From contig JBLHRR010000126.1 in NCBI GenBank assembly GCA_047626155.1, forward strand, positions 1 through 16,900: a stretch of 16,900 nt of DNA, read 5' to 3'. A program made the position numbers and the translations under genes. The notes below the pieces were generated by a model. It had not been told where the DNA came from, searched no databases, and saw nothing but the letters and a program-made list of their open reading frames with translations. Shown here piece after piece: positions 7,581-15,358 of this stretch. This stretch comes from CALGLS01 sp047626155 (GTDB taxonomy: Bacteria > Bacteroidota > Bacteroidia > Chitinophagales > Saprospiraceae). The number at the start of each line of letters is the position of its first letter. Position 1 is the stretch's first letter.

Positions 7581-8318
7581 ATGAAAAAATTTGTCTTTCT
7601 ATTTTCCCTATCTCTTTGTTTAGCTACTGGCCTATCTGCTCAATACGGCATTTCCGTTGGCTATAAAGTAATGAATGCCTCTAACTGGGAAAACCTAATC
7701 AACAACTATAACGCTACTAACCCAAATGAAGGGATTGCCCCCTTGCGGTCAGGAACCGCCTTTGGAGTGGATCGTTGGTTTAGGTTAAAGGATTACAGAG
7801 TAGAATTTACGCCTCAATTAATGTACTCCCGCTTTGTGCTAAACTGGACTGATTTGCAAAGCACTAACTTTGACATGACGGCGAATAGTTACAGCCTTCT
7901 ATTCAATACCAGCTTTTATGCACTCGACATAGAGGGCGATTGTAATTGCCCGACTTTCTCTAAGGATGGGAATTTCTTCAGTAAAGGTTTCTTCTTTCAG
8001 ATTTCACCAGAGGTATTTTACATGCACAATCGCTTCAAGCAAGACGACGAAAAGGCCCGATCCAACGAGTTCGGATTGGGAATTGGGATCGGTGCAGGGC
8101 TTGATATCGGGCTCTCTGATTTCATGACGCTCACGCCTTTGTTCCGCTACAGCTACTATCCGAATGTGGAATGGAAGGATCTGAATGTCTTATTGTCAGG
8201 AGATGTGACGCCGAGTCCGGAATCTGCGGATAAGAATAAGACGGATATGTTGCAGTTTTTCTTTGGGGTACGGCTTGGGTTCCGGTTTGATGAGTTGAAT
8301 AAGTATGGGTATCGATAG
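7581..8318 (+). CDS. Outer-membrane beta-barrel protein
   Basis: This 245-residue protein has a clear signal peptide (about 1-21, MKKFVFLF to GLSAQ). Alternating hydrophobic and polar residues with many aromatic positions follow, as in small Bacteroidota beta-barrels of the porin-family/PorT-like type: YGISVGYKV, VEFTPQLMYSRFVLNW, SYSLLFNTSFYAL, FFFQISPEVFYM, FGLGIGIGAGLDIGLSDFMTLTPLFRYSYYP and a last strand FFFGVRLGFRF. A CNCP motif in one loop is unusual. It is probably an outer-membrane protein of 8-10 strands; no substrate or partner can be inferred. The gene stands alone, with a structured leader before it and a repeat element 4 nt after its stop. Confidence 0.8.
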   Translation: MKKFVFLFSLSLCLATGLSAQYGISVGYKVMNASNWENLINNYNATNPNEGIAPLRSGTAFGVDRWFRLKDYRVEFTPQLMYSRFVLNWTDLQSTNFDMTANSYSLLFNTSFYALDIEGDCNCPTFSKDGNFFSKGFFFQISPEVFYMHNRFKQDDEKARSNEFGLGIGIGAGLDIGLSDFMTLTPLFRYSYYPNVEWKDLNVLLSGDVTPSPESADKNKTDMLQFFFGVRLGFRFDELNKYGYR

Positions 8319-8321
8319 GAA

Positions 8322-8360
8322 GGGGTAACCGCAACGGCGCTACGATGGCGCTACGTTTTT
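8322..8360. repeat. CGTAGCG dispersed element, copy 2 (possible terminator)
   Basis: It is near-identical to 1939-1976 and likewise begins 4 nt after a stop codon. On the + strand GGCGCTA-cga-TGGCGCT can form a 7-bp stem with two G-U pairs, followed by a T-rich run, so this copy may end the outer-membrane protein transcript. The stem is not conserved in the other copy. Confidence 0.55.
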
Positions 8361-8396
8361 CTTTTAGTGGAGGGTGTCTTCTCGCTATGATTATTA

Positions 8397-9596
8397 CTAC
8401 CTTTTTCTTTTTTCAAATACTCTTTTGATTTTACCGAAGAGATTTAGCTTTGAATTTAATTTTTTCGTCACTTTTGGATTTAAAATTTTCATCACTTCTT
8501 CCTCTACTTTTGCTCTAACAAGGTCGTCGTCAATCCTCTTTATTCGATACAATGAATTCCGATTAAAACCATCCTCTAAATATGGGTCTAAGCCATTACT
8601 CAATAGGTAGTTCAACCTAACTGTGAATATTTCAGTCTTTTCGTTTTTTGAAATTGCTTTCGCTAAATCCCCTATCGTTTCATAGAAGAGCGATGATTGA
8701 GCGACCTTCTCGTTTATGTTAAACCCTTGTTGAATCAGCTTATCCGTTAAATCAAACCTATCTTTCTTCAGTGCTTCTTTAAAAGGAGTGAACTTATATT
8801 CTGGAGTTTGTTCGATGAAATATGCTGTTAAATTTTCACGCTCTTTCATTATAGACAATTCTAAAATTCGAGATATAAGAGGCTCTTTAGTAACTAATCC
8901 ATTATTTAGAAATTGAATTAATTCTTCATCTCGTTTGCGATGGAATAACCCAAAAGGATAATAGCAATTTAAGTCTTTTTGCCAAGGTTTTAGTTTCCCA
9001 TATTTCGGATGAGGATTCCAGATTTTTAATTCTATATTTCTATATTCTTCCGTATTTTTCTCTTGCTCTTTCTTAGGATCAACTCCCTTATGATTATAAA
9101 TCTTATCATATTCTAATTCTCCCCCATGTTCTAAAATTACATCTTTGTATCCTCCTATTACTATTCCATGTTCGTGGTCAAGGCATGACTCGCAATTGAA
9201 TGTATAATAAGCAGAGCCCTCTTTTTCTATTTTATTAATACTTACACTCCATATGCTTAGTAACTTACTCAGGTCGCCTATTTCATTAAGCTGTGGATAG
9301 CAATCTGGGTATTCACTTTCCCACATGAATGTCTTGTAGTGCGGATAAATTGTATTCTTGCAATAGTCAAGTAAGCTAGATAGAATAGCCTTTTGATTAT
9401 TTGAATCCATCAACCAATTTATCGTATTGATTTGATATTCTTCTGGATCAGGATTCTCGTTGAACTCATCTTGAATTCCAATTTCAAATAGAGGTTGGTT
9501 GGCCTTTTCTAAATCGCTTTGAGACCTTTTATTATTAAGCAATAAAAATTCTTCCAATTTAAGATTAACGACCCATTCACCATTAAATTCAAACAT
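8397..9596 (-). CDS. Hypothetical protein, DUF6985-like N-terminus and ankyrin-like C-terminus
   Basis: This 399-residue protein has no signal peptide or membrane segment. The first half (about 1-165) resembles DUF6985 proteins: an LLDYCKNTIYPHY helix, then CESCLDHEHGIVI and a GGYKDVILEHGGE strand, where that family has a Cys, an EEHG-like motif and a final strand. The second half (about 220-345) contains helix pairs with ankyrin-like spacing (FKEALKKDRFDLTDKLIQQGFNINEK; LAKAISKNEKTEIFTVRLNYLLSNGLDPYLEDG). The C-terminus is very basic. Base composition is visibly more AT-rich than in the housekeeping genes, suggesting accessory or acquired DNA. DUF6985 proteins are uncharacterised; a role as immunity or binding protein is possible but not shown. 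It converges with the outer-membrane protein gene. Confidence 0.75.
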   Translation of the reverse strand: MFEFNGEWVVNLKLEEFLLLNNKRSQSDLEKANQPLFEIGIQDEFNENPDPEEYQINTINWLMDSNNQKAILSSLLDYCKNTIYPHYKTFMWESEYPDCYPQLNEIGDLSKLLSIWSVSINKIEKEGSAYYTFNCESCLDHEHGIVIGGYKDVILEHGGELEYDKIYNHKGVDPKKEQEKNTEEYRNIELKIWNPHPKYGKLKPWQKDLNCYYPFGLFHRKRDEELIQFLNNGLVTKEPLISRILELSIMKERENLTAYFIEQTPEYKFTPFKEALKKDRFDLTDKLIQQGFNINEKVAQSSLFYETIGDLAKAISKNEKTEIFTVRLNYLLSNGLDPYLEDGFNRNSLYRIKRIDDDLVRAKVEEEVMKILNPKVTKKLNSKLNLFGKIKRVFEKRKR

Positions 9597-9651
9597 TTCT
9601 AATTTCTTTTAATTGTAATTAAAAAGCCGAAACGATCCAGAAAGCACATTA

Positions 9652-10182
9652 TCATTTACTACACCCCTTCAACGCTTCCCAACCGAGCACACCAACACAA
9701 ACCGAGATATTCAAGGAATGCTTTGTTCCAAACTGCGGAATTTCTATACAGGCATCTAGTAATGGTAGTATTTCTTCACCTAATCCTTCCACTTCATTTC
9801 CAAATACCAATGCGTAAGACTTTTGTTTTTCAAAATTGAAATCCAATAGAGAAACGCTTTCATCAGTTTGCTCTACACCGATAATCTGGTAACCTTCTGC
9901 TTTTAGTTTATTAATGGAATCGCTTGTCTTTTCGAAATGAGTCCAGGGCATCGCTTCTGTTGCTCCGATGGCTGTTTTGAGGATTTCGCGATGTGGTGGA
10001 GTGGCGGTAATTCCGCAGAGATGTAATTCCGAGAAAGCGAAAGCATCAGCGGTGCGAAAAGCGGAACCGACGTTGAGGGCAGAGCGGATGTTGTCCAATA
10101 TTATAACAACCGGATTACGTTTCGTTTCTTTGAAAGCGGAGGGGCTTAGGCGGTTGAGTTCTTTTAGACTTTTCTTTTTCAT
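9652..10182 (-). CDS. TrmH-family (SpoU) RNA 2'-O-methyltransferase
   Basis: This 176-residue SPOUT methyltransferase uses S-adenosylmethionine to methylate a ribose 2'-OH in tRNA or rRNA. The three SpoU motifs are present: motif 1 NIRSALNVGSAFRTADAF (31-48), motif 2 FGNEVEGL (127-134), and motif 3 IPQFGTKHSLNISVCVGVLGWE (148-169), which forms the trefoil knot. The N-terminus carries only a short Lys-rich extension, so it is a single-domain, minimal member like other short Bacteroidota TrmH-like proteins. The exact target nucleotide cannot be told. It starts with ATG. It lies 55 nt upstream of the DUF6985-like gene on the same strand and may be co-transcribed with it; its composition is closer to the housekeeping genes. 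Confidence 0.92.
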   Translation of the reverse strand: MKKKSLKELNRLSPSAFKETKRNPVVIILDNIRSALNVGSAFRTADAFAFSELHLCGITATPPHREILKTAIGATEAMPWTHFEKTSDSINKLKAEGYQIIGVEQTDESVSLLDFNFEKQKSYALVFGNEVEGLGEEILPLLDACIEIPQFGTKHSLNISVCVGVLGWEALKGCSK

Positions 10183-10252
10183 GTTTATTAGTCAAGCGTG
10201 ATGGTAGGGGATTTGGATCTAGATAATCTGCAATATTTTATTTCTTATTAGA

Positions 10253-10984
10253 TTAAAGTTTCCACATTTTTCGTAATCTATTTTTCTCTCTTATCATTTT
10301 CGTTCCTACTAAAGTTTCCCATAGAAATAGTCCTGATATTTTTTCAACTTTAGAAGTCTTCACTAAAAAATCCTCTAATTCTTTGTCAGTAGGCTCATTA
10401 GGAATTATAAAAGACCACATATTAATTGTTCCTGTGTTATTTTCTGCCAGAATTGATTTGAAAAATGCATGAGGGATCGGTAGCGTAACATCAATCTTTT
10501 CACTTGAATCTCCAATCATTTTCACTTCTTTATCAAAATAAAACAAAGGGCCTGATATTACATAGGTCTCAAATACTTTTTTTTGACGATCCAGTTTCCT
10601 CACAGCTTCTTCTAGAGATTTCCAAATACCCCTATTAAATCTGGGCTTTTGAGGAGACATGTTGGAAAGTAAAAAAGTCTCGCTGTTTTGAAGGTTAGTT
10701 TCCCTTTTATTTGCGCTTGACACAAGGTGACCTCTATCATATTTTGAGCCTTTATAAACATCTAGGTCTGCTCTAAATTCTTCAGGAACTCTGTAATCAG
10801 CTCGAAAATTGTCTTGCCGTACTACTTCGGTTTCATCAGCATCTACTATTTCTAAAGCCCATTTTGCTTGTCTAAAATAGTATGAATAACCTAAGACATA
10901 ATGCCTGTTATATAAAATTTGATCCGCCTCTGGCAAACCATACCTTGTCTCTCCTTTAAAATTTGATTGGGTATTCATTTTCAT
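10253..10984 (-). CDS. DNA/RNA non-specific endonuclease (Serratia type) without signal peptide
   Basis: This 243-residue beta-beta-alpha-Me nuclease has YDRGHLVSSANKR (82-94) with the DRGH motif, His86 being the general base. Metal-binding Asn117 lies in FNRGIW and the usual Glu125 in WKSLEE; the spacings match Serratia nuclease. LLSNMSPQ is also typical. Most relatives are exported, but here the N-terminus (MKMNTQSNFKGETRYGLPEAD) is polar and an in-frame TAA lies directly before the ATG, so no signal peptide is hidden upstream. A cytoplasmic non-specific nuclease would endanger the cell unless inhibited or activated conditionally. No NuiA-like inhibitor is recognised nearby. The gene is AT-rich and is followed 70 nt later by the TrmH-type gene on the same strand. 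Confidence 0.88.
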   Translation of the reverse strand: MKMNTQSNFKGETRYGLPEADQILYNRHYVLGYSYYFRQAKWALEIVDADETEVVRQDNFRADYRVPEEFRADLDVYKGSKYDRGHLVSSANKRETNLQNSETFLLSNMSPQKPRFNRGIWKSLEEAVRKLDRQKKVFETYVISGPLFYFDKEVKMIGDSSEKIDVTLPIPHAFFKSILAENNTGTINMWSFIIPNEPTDKELEDFLVKTSKVEKISGLFLWETLVGTKMIREKNRLRKMWKL

Positions 10985-11031
10985 TTATTTTTTCGGAATT
11001 ATTAACTTTATAAACGTTCGTAAAGAAATAG

Positions 11032-11145
11032 TAAGTTACTATACACTTTTTGCCCACGCAACCCCCAAACCCCTAAAGGGGAGCCGCCGCCCGTGGGCAT
11101 AGTGGCTAAAGGAAAGTTTGTTTTTAAAAAGTGTACAGTAGTTTA
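11032..11145. repeat. Palindromic element with nested stems, copy B of the TAAAGG hairpin family
   Basis: The outer arms ACTATACACTTTTT (11038-11051) and 11126-11139 pair at 13 of 14 positions. Inside, GCCCACG (11052-11058) pairs with CGTGGGC, and within that CCCC-TAAA-GGGG forms a third stem. The inner part aligns with 5619-5656. The whole resembles a small MITE or REP-like element in the spacer upstream of the nuclease gene. The rest of 10985-11242 holds nothing recognisable. Confidence 0.6.
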
Positions 11146-11242
11146 AAATAAACATAAATAATCTTATTCTATCTCCGTTCCTATTTAAGCATGCTAGCAT
11201 AAATACTACGGCTTTCTATAAGTCATTCCTTCCCCAACTAAC

Positions 11243-12667
11243 TCACCTCCGCTCCCTCTCATATAAAATTACACAAATATTAAAACGCTCCAATTGTTTT
11301 TTAACCTTCCAATTCTGGCTCAGCTCATCTATTGCCTCATCCGAAAAATCATTGTAAATATTAGAATATAGAATATAGTCCTGAGTTTTGAGGTCGAACA
11401 GGGGGAACGTCCCGATTCCTGGCTTTAAGTCTATGTATTTCAGATCTGTATTATTGGGGAAATCGGTACCGATTTTTTCCAGCGGGATTTTTTCTTTAGC
11501 GATGTAGTCGAGCATTTGTTGACGGAGATCATAGTAGGGCCAGTGTCCCAACGTACTGTCCCAACCCTGAGCAATCTTTTGAGGATAGACCCAGGCATTC
11601 CCGGTAAAGAGACTCAGGACTAGGATGGCGGCCAATGCTTTTTGCCAAAGCTGTTTTTTTATTGTTTGTAACAAAACAAATACAACTGCAAAATTCATCA
11701 GGGTCGTAATCGGTAATAAGTAGCGATGCGCCGTCAGGTGTTTATGGATAATTAAAGATGGCGTTAAAATCAGCACGGCTAAGGTCAGCAGCAATAACAA
11801 TTCTTTTGCTTTTTGATTTTTTAGACCATTTTTATAAAAATAGAAACCGCCTCCTATAGACAACAACAGACATATGGAAATCCGCCCAAAATCAAGTAAG
11901 CGCCAAATGATAAGGCCGATATTCCTTAAAGCGCCCATCAGTCCGACTTTTTCGAAGGCAGGAGCCCAGGAAGAATTTTCGTGGTAGCCAATCCATCCGG
12001 CATATTGGTAATGAGCAACTAAGAAAGTGAGACCGAACAAACCAGAAGGAATGTAGGGAGCAACTTTTTGCAAAAATACCTTTATCGAAATGGTTTTAAA
12101 ATCAAGGTCTCTGCATAAATCAAAAAGAAACAAGACTACGACCAACATCATCCCGCGCATACTCACGGCCGCTAATAGCAGGGCTGCCACTACTTTCCAT
12201 GCTGAATGCTTTCTTAATATCGCATAGATCCCTAAGAGGAAGGCAAACAAAACCGGCACATCTGGGCTCACTAAAACGGCCTGCCCTAAGATAAAAGGAT
12301 CGACTGCTATCAATAACAGTAATATTACATATCCCATTTCTTCAAAGAAGTAGTTTGCTATTTTAGCAGACAGGAAAATGATTCCCAGTAAGAATGGCAG
12401 CATCGCCATATGTCCAACCCATAGCTCCTGTCCAAAAATTTTCCAAAGGGCCGCTAGGCTCATTCCGAAAAAAGGAGGATGACCACTATCTATGACTTCG
12501 GGAAGGAAAAAGAATTGGAAGTTGTTTTCATAGTACCAAAAGGCATGTTTGGAAGCCAATTGTACCGTGTCCCAAAAGAAGGGATGGTCTTTTGCTTGCC
12601 AAGTGAGAAAGACAAACCAAAGAGCCGTTAAGAGCAGAACCGGGTATTTACTTTTATTTTTTAGCAG
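11243..12667 (-). CDS. GT-C (PMT_2/ArnT-like) membrane glycosyltransferase
   Basis: This polytopic protein has about ten hydrophobic segments and belongs to the family that moves sugars from polyprenyl-phosphate donors at the outer face of the inner membrane. The N-terminal membrane helix (PVLLLTALWFVFLTW) is followed by DHPFFWDTVQLASKHAFWYY and then DSGHPPFFG, the acidic loop and HPP motif typical of the family; LLIAVDPFILGQAVLVSPDVPVLF follows. No ATG, GTG or TTG occurs between the pyrG stop and the TTG at 12559, which lies after the first helix and catalytic loop. I therefore extend to a CTG at 12667 (474 residues); a CTG at 12688 is the alternative. The frame is continuous with the pyrG frame across its TAG stop. 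Probably co-transcribed with pyrG. Acceptor unknown. Confidence 0.75.
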   Translation of the reverse strand: MLKNKSKYPVLLLTALWFVFLTWQAKDHPFFWDTVQLASKHAFWYYENNFQFFFLPEVIDSGHPPFFGMSLAALWKIFGQELWVGHMAMLPFLLGIIFLSAKIANYFFEEMGYVILLLLIAVDPFILGQAVLVSPDVPVLFAFLLGIYAILRKHSAWKVVAALLLAAVSMRGMMLVVVLFLFDLCRDLDFKTISIKVFLQKVAPYIPSGLFGLTFLVAHYQYAGWIGYHENSSWAPAFEKVGLMGALRNIGLIIWRLLDFGRISICLLLSIGGGFYFYKNGLKNQKAKELLLLLTLAVLILTPSLIIHKHLTAHRYLLPITTLMNFAVVFVLLQTIKKQLWQKALAAILVLSLFTGNAWVYPQKIAQGWDSTLGHWPYYDLRQQMLDYIAKEKIPLEKIGTDFPNNTDLKYIDLKPGIGTFPLFDLKTQDYILYSNIYNDFSDEAIDELSQNWKVKKQLERFNICVILYERERR

Positions 12668-12683
12668 AGGACTGGATTTTGAG

Positions 12684-12729
12684 AGCAGTGACTCAGAGGA
12701 ATTCGAAAATCGAAATCCTCTGAGCTGCT
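12684..12729. other. Strong hairpin between pyrG and the glycosyltransferase gene
   Basis: Arms 12692-12706 and 12710-12724 pair at 14 of 15 positions around an AAA loop. The outer AGCAG (12684-12688) and CTGCT (12725-12729) pair across a 3-nt bulge. It begins 10 nt after the pyrG TAG stop on the minus strand. No T-run follows on that strand, so it is not a standard intrinsic terminator; it may slow transcription, protect mRNA ends or influence expression of the downstream gene. Confidence 0.65.
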
Positions 12730-12739
12730 TATAGATAGA

Positions 12740-14389
12740 CTATTGAACTACTTCAATGATGCCCTCCGTTTTTTTTTGTGCCTGATGATATTTTGCGCAA
12801 GCATCTACAAAAGAAACAAACAAAGGATGTGGTACTTCCACCGTACTCTTCAACTCTGGATGGAATTGTACGGCTACAAACCAAGGATGATTATCCATTT
12901 CTACGACTTCTATCAATCCGGTTTGGGTATTCACACCTGTGGCTTTCAAGCCTGCAGCTTCGATGACTGCTTTATATTCGTTGTTAAACTCATAACGATG
13001 ACGGTGACGTTCGCTGATCTTGGTATGGCCATAAGCTTTTGCGGCAAGCGAACCTTTTTCCAGCGTACAATCATAAGCACCTAATCGCATTGTACCTCCT
13101 TTTTGGGAAATACTGATTTGATCCGGCATCAGGTAAATGACTTTATTCTTGCTTTTAGGGCTTACCTCTTCTGAAGAAGCATCTTCTAATTTTAATACAT
13201 TTTGAGAAAACTCAACTACAGCACATTGCATCCCCAGGCAGATTCCAAAAAACGGAATTTTATTTTCCCGTACGTACTTGATGGACTTAAGTTTACCACT
13301 GATTCCTCTTTCTCCAAAACCAGGAGCGACCAAAATACCATCAAGCCCTTTCAGTCTTTTAGCAATAGCGGCTTCAGTGGTTTCTAATTCCTCAGAGTGA
13401 ATCGCATCAACAATCACTTTAGAGCCATTGACGGCACCTGCATGAATGAAAGATTCATAAATGGATTTATAAGCATCCTGTAATTCGTTGTACTTTCCGA
13501 TAAGGCCAATGCGCACTTCTCGTTTTGGTGACTTCAATTGCTTTAAGAAGGACTTCCATTTCTTAAGGTTTGGTTCCTGCCTATCTGTCAATCGAAGTTT
13601 ATTGATGACGGTGGCGTCTAATTTTTCCTTGTACATTAGAATCGGCACATCATAGATGGTCTCTGCATCGATGGCTTCGATGACGGAGCTTACTTCTACG
13701 TTGCAGAAAAGAGCCAACTTTCGGCGGATATCCATGTTCAGCGGATACTCCGTTCTACAAACCAAAATATCAGGTTGGATACCACTGGTCATTAGTTCTT
13801 TCACGGAGTGCTGCGTAGGTTTTGTTTTTAATTCTTTTGCGGCCTTTAAGTAAGGTACCAGTGTAAGGTGGATCACCATACAATTATCACGACCTAATTC
13901 CCAACGCAATTGACGCAAAGCCTCCAAGTAAGGTAGCGATTCAATGTCTCCTACCGTTCCTCCAATTTCAGTGATAACGATATCGTACTCATTAGTAGAT
14001 CCAAGAAGTTGTGCTCGTCTTTTGATTTCCTGCGTTACATGAGGAATGACCTGAACAGTTTTGCCGAGGTAATCACCACGTCGTTCATTTTCTATTACCG
14101 TTTGGTAAATGAGACCGGTCGTCACGTTATTCGCCTGCGAGGTAGGACTATTTAGGAAGCGCTCGTAGTGCCCCAGATCGAGATCTGTTTCTGCACCGTC
14201 CTCTGTTACATAGCATTCGCCATGCTCATAAGGGTTTAGTGTGCCGGGATCGACATTCAAATAAGGGTCAAACTTTTGGATGGTTACTTTGTAGCCACGT
14301 GCCTGAAGCAATTTGGCAAGAGAAGCTGAAATGATGCCTTTCCCCAATGAAGAGGTGACACCGCCCGTAACGAAGATGTATTTTGTCAT
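12740..14389 (-). CDS. pyrG: CTP synthase
   Basis: PyrG makes CTP from UTP, ATP and glutamine in pyrimidine synthesis. Its 549 residues match the usual length. The N-terminal synthetase domain has FVTGGVTSSLGKG (6-18, nucleotide-binding loop), QKFDPYLNVDPGTLNPYEHGE (38-58), DGAETDLDLGHYERF and TEIGGTVGDIES (140-151). The C-terminal class-I glutaminase domain has PFFGICLGMQ with catalytic Cys384, and FHPE with His510 and Glu512. The region around 400-415 is a short variable insert (ASSEEVSPKSKN). It starts with ATG at 14389 behind a Bacteroidota -7 box. The next gene on this strand is the membrane glycosyltransferase, entered in the same reading frame after a TAG stop. Confidence 0.98.
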   Translation of the reverse strand: MTKYIFVTGGVTSSLGKGIISASLAKLLQARGYKVTIQKFDPYLNVDPGTLNPYEHGECYVTEDGAETDLDLGHYERFLNSPTSQANNVTTGLIYQTVIENERRGDYLGKTVQVIPHVTQEIKRRAQLLGSTNEYDIVITEIGGTVGDIESLPYLEALRQLRWELGRDNCMVIHLTLVPYLKAAKELKTKPTQHSVKELMTSGIQPDILVCRTEYPLNMDIRRKLALFCNVEVSSVIEAIDAETIYDVPILMYKEKLDATVINKLRLTDRQEPNLKKWKSFLKQLKSPKREVRIGLIGKYNELQDAYKSIYESFIHAGAVNGSKVIVDAIHSEELETTEAAIAKRLKGLDGILVAPGFGERGISGKLKSIKYVRENKIPFFGICLGMQCAVVEFSQNVLKLEDASSEEVSPKSKNKVIYLMPDQISISQKGGTMRLGAYDCTLEKGSLAAKAYGHTKISERHRHRYEFNNEYKAVIEAAGLKATGVNTQTGLIEVVEMDNHPWFVAVQFHPELKSTVEVPHPLFVSFVDACAKYHQAQKKTEGIIEVVQ

Positions 14390-14438
14390 AAAAAATATTA
14401 ATTAAAATGGCCCAGAGGGGTTTTTACACTACGGGATG

Positions 14439-14446
14439 CAAAGTTA
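14439..14446 (-). promoter_or_regulatory. -7 box of the pyrG promoter
   Basis: TAACTTTG on the minus strand matches TAnnTTTG exactly. A TTG lies 24 nt further upstream (14473-14471), one base outside the usual spacing. It would give a leader of about 40 nt before pyrG. Confidence 0.55.
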
Positions 14447-14479
14447 GGGATTAAATTTCTCTTTTGGAAACAATTAGGT

Positions 14480-14925
14480 ATGGACTTTTCAGGAATTGGG
14501 CTTTAGTCTTTAATACCAACTGTTGGCGACTAGCTACTGGCTCTGTAGGCCTCAGAAACTTGTATTAAAGAATGACCATTATTAAAGATGACAAGATAAA
14601 GATGATGAGGTAATAAGCTTAACCCAAAAGCAACACATATGAAATAAGCGATATGTAGCATCGTTACTGGGTTATCGGGAATCGAATTGGTATAGTCCTT
14701 GCAAAATGATAAAGCATATCGAGTATATTAGTCCCCTACTGAGATATAATATTAATCCGCACCAAATTGAAGCAAGGTCCATAAGGACCAACAGCCAGGT
14801 TTAGAATCGCTATCTATATTACACACAATAGTAGCAGATATACTAACCATGCACTATTTCAACCATTTTCAGTAACAGTTTTATACCTACAGGCTGTATC
14901 GAAAGATACAGCCTTACTTTTTTTT
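14480..14925 (+). ncRNA. Candidate structured RNA ending in an orphan terminator
   Basis: No convincing ORF lies here, yet a textbook + strand terminator ends the stretch. Several hairpins precede it: TAACCCA (14620-14626) with 14668-14674 enclosing ACATAT/ATATGT; ATATC-g-AGTA with TACT-ga-GATAT (14716-14747); and GGTCC-ATAA-GGACC (14776-14789). I looked for tmRNA, RNase P RNA and tRNA hallmarks and found none. A 6S-like RNA was considered, but the halves do not pair convincingly. No consensus promoter was found, so the 5' end given is only a guess. Alternatives are a decayed gene or regulatory DNA. Confidence 0.35.
14891..14925 (+). terminator. Intrinsic terminator without an upstream gene
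   Basis: A perfect 10-bp stem, AGGCTGTATC (14891-14900) with 14905-14914, has a GAAA tetraloop and is followed by eight T (14918-14925). It acts on the + strand; the nearest + strand gene upstream ends at 8318, so it must end an unannotated transcript or be an attenuator. A second weaker hairpin (GGGTA/TACCC, 14928-14952) follows immediately. Confidence 0.8.
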
Positions 14926-15065
14926 AGGGGTACTTTAAAAAAGTTCCTACCCTTAATCTTGTATATAGCTTCAGCATATCTTCTATGCTAATACTTATTC
15001 CCCTCCTTTCCAGTCTTTAAGACATAACATTTTATTTACATCAATTTTATACTGGCTTTCATGCA

Positions 15066-15097
15066 TTGCCCGGCGTGGGTATTCTGGCTTATCTTTG
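15066..15097 (+). promoter_or_regulatory. Bacteroidota-type promoter of the MORN gene
   Basis: TTG (15066-15068), 21 nt and TATCTTTG (15090-15097) fit the Bacteroidota consensus in both boxes and spacing. Transcription would start near 15104, giving a leader of about 255 nt. Confidence 0.75.
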
Positions 15098-15103
15098 TGT
15101 TAT

Positions 15104-15358
15104 CAATAGCGAGAAAAACACTTACATACTTCCCACATAAAACGCTCACTCCTCTTACGAGCCTCGCTAAAGACCTCCACCACAACTTCCCCCGACAAAA
15201 AACAAGAACGACTAAGTCCTCCTTTCTTTGTAAACATTTCCCTCTTCATTCCCTCCACGATAACGAATCTTACATTTTTTACCACTTACAGTTTTTTACC
15301 ACTTACAATTTACATCCCTCCTTTTACAATTTTTCAGAATCACCAAAACTACAATCTC
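15104..15358 (+). promoter_or_regulatory. Long G-poor 5' leader with a 17-bp duplication
   Basis: The sequence from the predicted start of transcription to the ATG at 15359 is dominated by C, T and A, with very few G, so it should stay nearly unfolded. TTTTTTACCACTTACA occurs twice in tandem (15275-15290 and 15292-15307). Such an open leader could favour ribosome loading without a Shine-Dalgarno site; this is inferred. Open frames across this stretch are by-products of the low G content. Confidence 0.45.

Noticed and set aside
8397..10984. Genomic island or prophage
   Set aside because: No integrase, tRNA junction, direct repeats or phage genes are seen; only the AT-rich composition of two genes hints at transfer.
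14660..14710. tRNA-like fragment on the minus strand (TTCGATTCCC)
   Set aside because: The bases that should form the T-arm stem do not pair and no acceptor, D or anticodon arms are found.
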